Assembly: GCA_963970005.1 (NCBI GenBank) | Contig: CAXAMN010025317.1 | Span: 519,368-583,367, forward strand | Reading direction: 5' to 3' | Length of the DNA stretch: 64,000 nt | DNA from: Durusdinium trenchii | Taxonomy: Eukaryota; Sar; Dinophyceae; Suessiales; Symbiodiniaceae | In this document: positions 54,828 through 62,165 of the stretch, in pieces | Position numbering within the stretch: position 1 is the first letter of the stretch | Layout of the letters: every line of letters begins with the position of its first letter | Program-made: the position numbers and the translations under genes | The notes under the pieces: generated by a model | What the model was told of the DNA's origin: nothing | The model's input: only the letters and a program-made list of their open reading frames with translations | Database searches by the model: none

Positions 54828-56208
54828 AGTAGAGGATTATGTTCCATACTTGCCATCAACCACTGGTGTTGCAATGTCCGCCATAGGTCAACCTTACGGT
54901 ACGAACGATCGGTCAAGGGGGCTGCGACCAATGATCCCTCTGCCCGCGTCACCGGCTGAAGAGGCAATTGAGGTCCAGGACGATGAGGACAACCCCATCG
55001 GCGAGGATCCTGCTGAAGATGATCCCGAGCCAGTGGATGAAAGGTTGGTGGAGAAGCCGTTGGACCCGAAGAGGGATAGGGGAGAGAAAGCTCTCAAGGA
55101 AGAAGCACAATCCATTCAACATCTGTTGACTCATACCCCGAAGAACCCCTTTTGTCAAGCCTGCTCGAGAGCAAAGATGACCAAACGTCCATCGTATAGC
55201 AAGGGTGGTTCAACCCAGGTAGAGGCGGATCATTTCGGGCAACATTTGACTGCTGACCATCTTGTTATTCGTGACGATGAGGAAATGGACATCGATGGGG
55301 CTCGCGTCGCATTGGTCGTGAAAGATGTGGCAACGGATTTCAGATATGTCTATCCGGCCGCACGTCGATCAACACGTGAATGCATAGCAGCCTTCAAGCA
55401 TTTTGTCCGTTCGACTGATGATGTAGGAGTATTTTATTCCGACAATTCACCAGAACTCATCGCGACTGCCGAAAGGCTAGGATGGAGGCATCAAACCAGC
55501 TTTGCATACGTCTCTAAGACCAATGCTATGGCTGAGAGATCGATTCGGTCTGTCATCGATGGAACAAGGGTAAACCTAGAGCAAGCTGGCCTACACCATC
55601 AATATTGGGCTCACGCTGCCAGGCATGCATGCATGGCAAATAACATCGTCGACACCCGGGAGGGTAGTTCGCCTTGGTCGCTTCGATTCGGTGAGAAGTT
55701 CACAGGCCCTTTGGTTCCCTTTGGGTTGAGGATTGATTACTGGATCGGCCCCAAGAACAAAGCCAAATCCTCTCTCAGGTTCGAGCCAACGTCAAACCCA
55801 GGGATATTCTTGCGATATGCCGTTCAGTCCAATTTTGTGTGGAGAAAGGAGTTCATGGTTCTACCATTTAAGGATGTCATGGAATCAGACTTCAGTGCGG
55901 AGATTCAACCATTAAGAGTCCATCAGATTGCCGTTCCCGACATCGGATTACACTTTCCATGCAAAGGCAGGTACAACATGATAAGAGAAGGTTTGTACCC
56001 AGGCATTTCCATTTCGAGCAATCCGCCATCAATTGATGATGTCAAGGCTGCAAACATTGAAGAGCTTGTTGATCAGGAGGTTTTGAAACATGCTGTTGAC
56101 CAAGAGTATGAACCTGATGAACCACCAGAACTCCCTGACGTGCTAGTTGACGACGCACCCATCGCCGCTCGCGGGTCGGGAGACCTTGCCGACGATCCGG
56201 GGGGGTGA
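54784..56208 (+). CDS. element 2 integrase
   Basis: The frame is open from 54784, just inside the end of the Gag-protease ORF, and its first codons (KVKLEVEDYVPYLPS) look like the continuation of the protease part, so it is probably entered by a +1 shift; the first ATG is at 54874. A zinc-binding HLLTHTPKNPFCQAC motif (HHCC) precedes the catalytic core. The core has Asp in VEADHFG, Asp in VFYSDNSPE and Glu in NAMAERSIR; the last spacing is D-x30-E. After the core come acidic segments. The frame stops with TGA directly after a run of seven G (56199-56205); in the +1 frame the sequence continues as the RT ORF. Confidence 0.88.
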   Translation, partial: DNAASTQDGTKVKLEVEDYVPYLPSTTGVAMSAIGQPYGTNDRSRGLRPMIPLPASPAEEAIEVQDDEDNPIGEDPAEDDPEPVDERLVEKPLDPKRDRGEKALKEEAQSIQHLLTHTPKNPFCQACSRAKMTKRPSYSKGGSTQVEADHFGQHLTADHLVIRDDEEMDIDGARVALVVKDVATDFRYVYPAARRSTRECIAAFKHFVRSTDDVGVFYSDNSPELIATAERLGWRHQTSFAYVSKTNAMAERSIRSVIDGTRVNLEQAGLHHQYWAHAARHACMANNIVDTREGSSPWSLRFGEKFTGPLVPFGLRIDYWIGPKNKAKSSLRFEPTSNPGIFLRYAVQSNFVWRKEFMVLPFKDVMESDFSAEIQPLRVHQIAVPDIGLHFPCKGRYNMIREGLYPGISISSNPPSIDDVKAANIEELVDQEVLKHAVDQEYEPDEPPELPDVLVDDAPIAARGSGDLADDPGG

Positions 56209-59200
56209 AGAGGTTGAGATGATTGAGGTTCTTGATCCTGTTACGGGTGAAACAACTTTGATCCCCAAAACCGATTCATCTTACTATGATGCCGGAGGTT
56301 ACAAGGCAAGAAAGTACAAGGGTTCGTCAAAACCACCCAGCATTCCTCCGTTCCTTTGGAAAGCCGCTTCCAAAGCAGAAAGGAAGAAGGCGATTGCAGA
56401 GTATGAGCTCGAAGAGGCTCGGAAGCGCCTTCTTGCTGAGAAGAGCAAGCATAAAGCAGCCGTGGCAGAGATTGACGGCAAACTGCGAAATTTCAAGAGC
56501 GGAGATATCCCCTCTGAAGCGAAAATGGACGCCACCTGGGAAGGTGTGCCTTTGATGCCGGTTGAACATGAGGAGAAACAGCATTCACATAGAGAAAAAG
56601 GAGTTTTGTATGAGCCATGGCTAAACGCACTAGTGGCGAGGCCTGTAGGCCAAAAGGAAATCCGCAACACCCCAGATGCTCAACGCTCCCTCGACGTTGA
56701 GTGGGTGAAGCTAGAGTCCAAGCCCGCTTGGCTTTATGATAAGGTCCGTGAATGGGACGAAGTCTCAAACGAAGCAGTCCGTTCAAAAGCCAAGGTCCAT
56801 GTAGGTAATGTTTTCGAACTCTGTGTTGAGAAAGGCAGTGAGCTTCCGAAAGGGAACCCCCTTAGGAAGTACAAAGGTCGGACAGTGTTCCAGGGGAACA
56901 AGGTCAAAGACGAGTCCGACATGGTTGCCCTCTTTTCAGAGCTAGGATCAGCACCTGCGAACATGGAGGCGGGCAAAGCCCTCGACTGCTACGGCAGCGC
57001 GCCCGGGAATAAAATCACCCAGGGCGACGGCAAACAAGCCTACACCCAAACCACTTTGAAGGGGAAACCCACCTGGATCAGGATCCCGAAATACCGGTGG
57101 CCGAAAGCATGGCACGGTAAGTATAAAGATCCTGTCATCCCGCTCGTACTTGCTCTCTATGGTCACCCAGACTCAGGCGGGTTCTGGGAGAGGCACTGCG
57201 AGGATTGTCTCGCAAAGGTCGGCTTCAAGGCCGTGCACCCTGAGTGCTGGCCATCGATCTTTTGGCATGACAAATTGTTCCTCTTGTTAGCGGTCTACGT
57301 AGATGACTTCAAAATGGCCGGACCTGCGTCCAACCATGCAGAAGGGTGGAAGCTCATTGGCACCCACATCGATATGGATACCCCAGAAGATGTGGGGAGA
57401 TACTTGGGCTGTGATCATGTTGTCACACATGGCATCAAGCTGTCCATTGACCATCACCCATTCGCGCATGTTTTCGACCACAAGCTCGAAGATCCTGCTA
57501 GTAAGCCAGCGGCTCCCGCACGCCGAACACAGGATTATTGGACTCATTTCCCTGAGCATGGTACCTTTGTGCATCACCACGTTCAACCCCGAAGGCGCTT
57601 TGAAATCAGGCCTGCTGGCGTTGAAGGGTTGTTTGATCCTGGAGATCTAAGGTACACGGAATACGTCCCATGCACGGAGGGATCCGCTGCCAAGGACACG
57701 GGGGGTACCGCGTGTGTTTGGCACGACATCAAGGTTGACCGGCAACAAGGATTGCCCTTTTGGTGGACAGGGGAGACCTTCTTCATCGACAGGTGCATTT
57801 CCGACCCCAAGATGGCTGTTGCAGCCGTCAAAAAGATGAGGGACAAGAGTCAGGCCAAGAAGGCCGCACGTGCCCAAGGATTCACATTTTTGGATCAACT
57901 TGAAGAAGATCAAAATTGCATGAGCAAGCCTGTGACACGGGTCGAATATGACATGCGTGGCTTTCTGAGGCAATGCCTCGAGAAGTATAAGAGTCTCGTC
58001 GACCAGCCCGTGAAGTTTAAGACAGTCAACACTCCGTTTCACGACGATAAGATTGCACGACCCATAGGTGATGAGGCAGAACGCCGGGGGGAACTCCAGG
58101 CCATCGCGAGTAGAGTCCTCATGAAAGTGTTGTTTGCAGCACGCATGGCACGTTTCGATTTGCTCAGAGCGACTCAAGGTCTTGCCAGCCGTGTCACCAA
58201 GTGGTCAAAAGAGTGTGATGTTGCACTGCATAGGCTAATGTGCTATATCTACTCCACAATCGACGTCGTGCAATCAGGTTTCATCGGAGATGATCCCCAA
58301 CATTGCAAACTGTGGTTGTTTGCCGACAGTGACCATGCCGGAGAGCATGATAGTCGTTCAACTTCAGGTTGCATTCTGGCCATGGTAGGTCCAAACACCT
58401 ACTTTCCCCTTACTGCGTTTTCGAAAAAGCAAACGGCCACCGCCATGAGCTCGACGGAAGCGGAAGTAATCGCCGCTAACCTGTCGATTCGCACAGTTGG
58501 TTTACCTTCCTCCTGTCTTTGGCAAGTCATACGGCAGGCGGGGGGAGTCACAAACGCCAATGTGCAAAGCTCGGCCGTGGGGACACGTGCCCGGAACGCG
58601 AAAGTCGATGTTTGTGAGTTTGATCCATTGAAAGATCAGGTGATTAGGAGACATGTTGAACCCAGACACACCCTATTTGACCCAAGAGACTGTGACGACT
58701 GCCCAGTCGATCATAAGTTCCTGTCAGCCCAAAGGATCACGATTGCACAATTCAAGGATGGCACCTTTGATGCAGACGTGAGCTGGGATTGGTCCAGCAG
58801 GGAAGGACAGAGAGTCATGAAAGGGGAATGGACGGGTATGACTATTTTCCGAGTGCCTGGACCGAACGAAATCGATTATGGTGTTGAATCACGAGAAATT
58901 AGGAACGCACTCACTGACTCATGTTACGTTGGTCAAGGTCGGGAAGGTTCCATGGACATTTACCTCATAGGTAAAGGAGCTTTCGAAATCGTGTTTCTGG
59001 AAGACAATCAGGCGACCATTAGGATCCTTGAATCAGGCAGGTCACCCGCCTTCCGGCACGCAGACAAGACGCAACGACTGAACCTTGCATGGTTAGCTGA
59101 ACAGTTCCAACGGAAACATTTCACGCTTGTTTATGTTCCATCACTTCTTCAAGCAGCGGACATTTTCACCAAGCCATTCACCAGTACCGAGAAGTGGAAT

Positions 59201-59989
59201 CAACTACTTAAGTTGCTGGGATTGCATGCCGCTTCGTCCATACCGGCAGGTGCGCCCAAGACCGATGCACCTCACCCGGGGGGACCCGTGGTCGCTGCAA
59301 CGCCTGGACCTCACAATCGAGTACTGCTTGAAGTGTGTTGCAGTCCTGAATCTAAACTTGGTGATGTATCTCGCAAGTCCACGTCAGGCTGCATGGTGAT
59401 TCGTGTCACCAAAGATGATGATGTCCTTGACCCACAAACGCGAAAACGTATCGTCAGACAAGTTTTGTCCAGTATCCGTGAGCTTCCTAAAGGACGACGC
59501 TTACTCGTGTGGGCAAGTTTGCCTTGTACAGGTGGTACTCCATGGATTCACGTGAACAAAACAATACCATCAGCAGCGATCAAGGTCGATGAGCATCAAC
59601 GCGAGTTTAGGAAACTATGGAACGCATTAATTGACCTTGTCAATTCGCTTCGTGCAGCTGATCCGTTTATCGCCATTGAATGGCCTAAGAATTGCGTGTA
59701 CTGGAAACTCGAATATGTTCTGTCATTCTGTCAGCGTCATTCGATGAGTCAGGTCACGTTTGACGGATGCATGATTGGTGTTGTTGATGTACACGGTGTC
59801 CCAATTAGGAAGCCTTGGAAAATATGTACCAATTTAGAGCCTATTCTTAAATCGTTTGAAAGCAAGCAATGCAGTGAAGATCATGAGCACGCTGAGGGTC
59901 GTGGTGAGTCATTGAAACGCACGGAAACTTACACTTTCCAGATGACGGATATGATTCACCGAGCCTTTGGCGTTGCCGTGACCAATTAA
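56147..59989 (+). CDS. element 2 reverse transcriptase, RNase H and C-terminal methyltransferase-like domain
   Basis: 1,280-codon frame opening with TTG; meaningful coding probably begins at the G7 run (about 56199). RT motifs: ALYGHPDSGGFWERH and LLAVYVDDFKMAG, the catalytic YVDD. RNase H: FADSDHAGEHDSRSTSG, SSTEAEVIAA, then LEDNQATIRIL and HADKTQRLNLAWL, ending ADIFTKPF. Roughly 110 residues are inserted between the second and third RNase H blocks. After RNase H a linker HPGGPVV leads to a domain beginning RVLLEVCCSPESKLGD, with LLVWASLPCTGGTPW (Cys at about residue 1125), AIEWPKNCVYWK and a final MIGVVDVHGVPIRKPWKICT. These four blocks correspond in order to the extra domain of element 1. 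The stop is TAA at 59987. Confidence 0.88.
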   Translation: MTTHPSPLAGRETLPTIRGGEEVEMIEVLDPVTGETTLIPKTDSSYYDAGGYKARKYKGSSKPPSIPPFLWKAASKAERKKAIAEYELEEARKRLLAEKSKHKAAVAEIDGKLRNFKSGDIPSEAKMDATWEGVPLMPVEHEEKQHSHREKGVLYEPWLNALVARPVGQKEIRNTPDAQRSLDVEWVKLESKPAWLYDKVREWDEVSNEAVRSKAKVHVGNVFELCVEKGSELPKGNPLRKYKGRTVFQGNKVKDESDMVALFSELGSAPANMEAGKALDCYGSAPGNKITQGDGKQAYTQTTLKGKPTWIRIPKYRWPKAWHGKYKDPVIPLVLALYGHPDSGGFWERHCEDCLAKVGFKAVHPECWPSIFWHDKLFLLLAVYVDDFKMAGPASNHAEGWKLIGTHIDMDTPEDVGRYLGCDHVVTHGIKLSIDHHPFAHVFDHKLEDPASKPAAPARRTQDYWTHFPEHGTFVHHHVQPRRRFEIRPAGVEGLFDPGDLRYTEYVPCTEGSAAKDTGGTACVWHDIKVDRQQGLPFWWTGETFFIDRCISDPKMAVAAVKKMRDKSQAKKAARAQGFTFLDQLEEDQNCMSKPVTRVEYDMRGFLRQCLEKYKSLVDQPVKFKTVNTPFHDDKIARPIGDEAERRGELQAIASRVLMKVLFAARMARFDLLRATQGLASRVTKWSKECDVALHRLMCYIYSTIDVVQSGFIGDDPQHCKLWLFADSDHAGEHDSRSTSGCILAMVGPNTYFPLTAFSKKQTATAMSSTEAEVIAANLSIRTVGLPSSCLWQVIRQAGGVTNANVQSSAVGTRARNAKVDVCEFDPLKDQVIRRHVEPRHTLFDPRDCDDCPVDHKFLSAQRITIAQFKDGTFDADVSWDWSSREGQRVMKGEWTGMTIFRVPGPNEIDYGVESREIRNALTDSCYVGQGREGSMDIYLIGKGAFEIVFLEDNQATIRILESGRSPAFRHADKTQRLNLAWLAEQFQRKHFTLVYVPSLLQAADIFTKPFTSTEKWNQLLKLLGLHAASSIPAGAPKTDAPHPGGPVVAATPGPHNRVLLEVCCSPESKLGDVSRKSTSGCMVIRVTKDDDVLDPQTRKRIVRQVLSSIRELPKGRRLLVWASLPCTGGTPWIHVNKTIPSAAIKVDEHQREFRKLWNALIDLVNSLRAADPFIAIEWPKNCVYWKLEYVLSFCQRHSMSQVTFDGCMIGVVDVHGVPIRKPWKICTNLEPILKSFESKQCSEDHEHAEGRGESLKRTETYTFQMTDMIHRAFGVAVTN
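59275..59294 (+). repeat. 20-base repeat encoding PGGPVV, copy 1
   Basis: CCCGGGGGGACCCGTGGTCG, in the frame PGGPVV, between RNase H and the methyltransferase-like domain. An exact copy is at 60362-60381. Confidence 0.9.
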
Positions 59990-60053
59990 CTCAAGCTCGT
60001 GCCCGGGGACGGTCTGCCTACTTCGTTTGTGCCTTCCTTTCCTGATTCGCATC

Positions 60054-62165
60054 ATGACTATGCCTTCCTTTGGATGTGAGACGGATGCCGTGGACTTCTT
60101 CCTCAATCATCCTGGGATGTACGTGGCTCCATCTTCGCAGCCCACTGAGGCAGGAAATGACGGGAATTGGAAAGATTTGTTGAAGCGCACGGCCATTCTC
60201 GCCCACCTTGTCGAGTCGATGCATGACGGACGTGCCCACTTGGATGCTACCTACGGGGCTGATCCTTTTGACGCCTGTGCTAAGTCACTTGGCCGCATCG
60301 ACAAAGCGCATCGCGAGTTCTTGGAATGCAATCCGGCTCGTTTGATGACGCAGCTACCTTGCCCGGGGGGACCCGTGGTCGATTTCATTTTTGCCGGCGA
60401 CTCGTCAATGGCACTTGTGGATGAAACTGTGGATTCTGAAGGCAAGACCACGCGCGTCAAGCGCAACGTGGGCGAATACCTGAAGGAGGCAGGACCGTCA
60501 CTCCTGACGGATCGCGCAAGTAGTGTCCAATACAGCCTGCATTGGGGCCGTGGCCTGGAAGCGATCATTGACGGAATAGAGGCTTGTCTTGACAACGGAA
60601 GGCGTCGCACACCGGGAGGTGTTGCCCCAGCGGTCATCGTGGTATCATATGCCGGCAATGATGTCTACGGCAACCACGGATTTGTGGGCAACCCTTGGGT
60701 GGACACCAACGTGCTCCACCGGAATCCTGCCAAGCAGAGAGCAGCCTATGAATGGCAGGCAGAGCTGGCACAAAAACACGCCCAGCAGATGAGGCGTCTG
60801 GCGGACTTGAGGCAGAGGAAAGATGTGGCAGCCCTGATTGTCATCTGCTACTGCGACTCGCAGAGTTATGGACTGCCGGAAGAATTCGCCCGTCAAATGT
60901 GCCAGTCAGCGGATGTCTTCACTCGCCTTGGCGTCACGAATGTGACGGGCACCACCCTGGTTCGATCGTGTCAGAGGTATGACAACTTCCACTGCCACAA
61001 CACCGAGGAGAACCGGGCGATGTTCGTGAAGTTCTACGCTAACGTTGCTTTGTTTGCCTACCACTATTGGGTGCTCGCTGGCGTTGATGTATTGCGCAAA
61101 GACGCGAACCTCTTCGCGAAACCTCGTGGGGAGAAAACCAACCGCCAGTATATGCTTGAGCACATCTGGAAGCGGCGCATTGACTCCGGGTACCTCTTCT
61201 TGGGTGACTTTGACGAGCACGATGAGCTTATCCCGGGACAGAAGAGGCAGACTGCCATCGACCAAAAGAATGGCTGGCTCCTGACGGTCTCTGAGACTAC
61301 CGAGGTCGCTCACATGGATGATCTTGGGGACCCTGTCTACGCGACTAAGGAGCAGATTGCAGCTGCCAAGCTCTTGCCATTCAATCAGCGACTCTACAAT
61401 ATGCCACGGGGAACCGTTGGTCCGGATGTCTATGATGAGGGTCAGGATGTGCAAGTCCCGGCTGAACCGCCGACGGCTGATCAGACAATGCCGGATGCAA
61501 GTGTGCCGGAAGTCATCGAGATTGACGACACCTTTGCGCCCAGCGCTGATTCGCCTCCGGGGACGGAAGGTCGAGATGCAAACAACCAGGCTCCCGTGAG
61601 CACTCCGGGCATGGAGTTCGTGTCTGTCACCGCTGATATGCCAAAGCACGGTGACACCGAGGTGGACCCTGTTACCATCACGGAAGAAGAGGAGCTTCAT
61701 GTATCCAATGAACCCATTGCGGATGAAAACTATGTCAATGAACTTCTCAAAGATCACCTTGACTCCGCCATCAAACAAGGCTTTGAAAACAAAGATCAGC
61801 CAGATGATGACTCAGATGAGGAGATTGTGTTCAAGGAACCGATTCTCACATCTATGCATGCCGATTCATGTCAGGTCGCCGGGGTAACCTACCAGTTGAG
61901 GAAGAAGGAGGATGAAAGCGATGTCATTCGCATCTATATGGCGGAAGAAGACATCCCTCAGCTCACTGGTGAGGCACTCAGGAAGTTCCGTGAGGTTACA
62001 ACTCTGGGGAACGAGCCCGACCTGGCCAACAAGGCACCACAACCGAGGATCCCAAAGGCGAAGGCATCAGGTGAGCCGGGGGGCACCAAAAGTGCCAAGC
62101 GAGACTGCAAAGTCGAAAACGAAACCGGCATCACCGAAGGCAAAAGCACGCCCGGCGGGAGCTGA
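60054..62165 (+). CDS. element 2 ORF with SGNH/GDSL-hydrolase motifs
   Basis: About 703 codons from the ATG at 60054. The frame is open back to 59982 without an ATG. The linker CPGGPVV leads into FIFAGDSSMALVDE (GDS, block I Ser). Then come VIVVSYAGNDVYGN (G-x-N-D, block III) and RYDNFHCHNTEENRAMF (D-x-x-H, block V), followed by KFYANVALFAYHYW. The order and spacing fit an SGNH fold, so an esterase or lipase-type hydrolase is plausible; block II Gly is not obvious. The second half (about residues 440-700) is acidic, disordered and Pro-rich. The frame ends at 62165, but from the G6 run at 62078 the +1 frame looks more coding. It is therefore probably the N-terminal part of a longer protein including the following domain. 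Not a standard retroelement component. Confidence 0.7.
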   Translation: MTMPSFGCETDAVDFFLNHPGMYVAPSSQPTEAGNDGNWKDLLKRTAILAHLVESMHDGRAHLDATYGADPFDACAKSLGRIDKAHREFLECNPARLMTQLPCPGGPVVDFIFAGDSSMALVDETVDSEGKTTRVKRNVGEYLKEAGPSLLTDRASSVQYSLHWGRGLEAIIDGIEACLDNGRRRTPGGVAPAVIVVSYAGNDVYGNHGFVGNPWVDTNVLHRNPAKQRAAYEWQAELAQKHAQQMRRLADLRQRKDVAALIVICYCDSQSYGLPEEFARQMCQSADVFTRLGVTNVTGTTLVRSCQRYDNFHCHNTEENRAMFVKFYANVALFAYHYWVLAGVDVLRKDANLFAKPRGEKTNRQYMLEHIWKRRIDSGYLFLGDFDEHDELIPGQKRQTAIDQKNGWLLTVSETTEVAHMDDLGDPVYATKEQIAAAKLLPFNQRLYNMPRGTVGPDVYDEGQDVQVPAEPPTADQTMPDASVPEVIEIDDTFAPSADSPPGTEGRDANNQAPVSTPGMEFVSVTADMPKHGDTEVDPVTITEEEELHVSNEPIADENYVNELLKDHLDSAIKQGFENKDQPDDDSDEEIVFKEPILTSMHADSCQVAGVTYQLRKKEDESDVIRIYMAEEDIPQLTGEALRKFREVTTLGNEPDLANKAPQPRIPKAKASGEPGGTKSAKRDCKVENETGITEGKSTPGGS
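60362..60381 (+). repeat. 20-base repeat encoding PGGPVV, copy 2
   Basis: Exact copy of 59275-59294 in the same codon phase, here directly before the SGNH-like domain. A weaker echo, TGGPVA (about 63229-63246), follows the Tpt1-like domain. Confidence 0.9.

Noticed and set aside
52730..61778. Minus-strand ORFs of up to 290 codons within element 2
   Set aside because: Antisense shadows of domain-bearing plus-strand ORFs; none has a recognisable motif.
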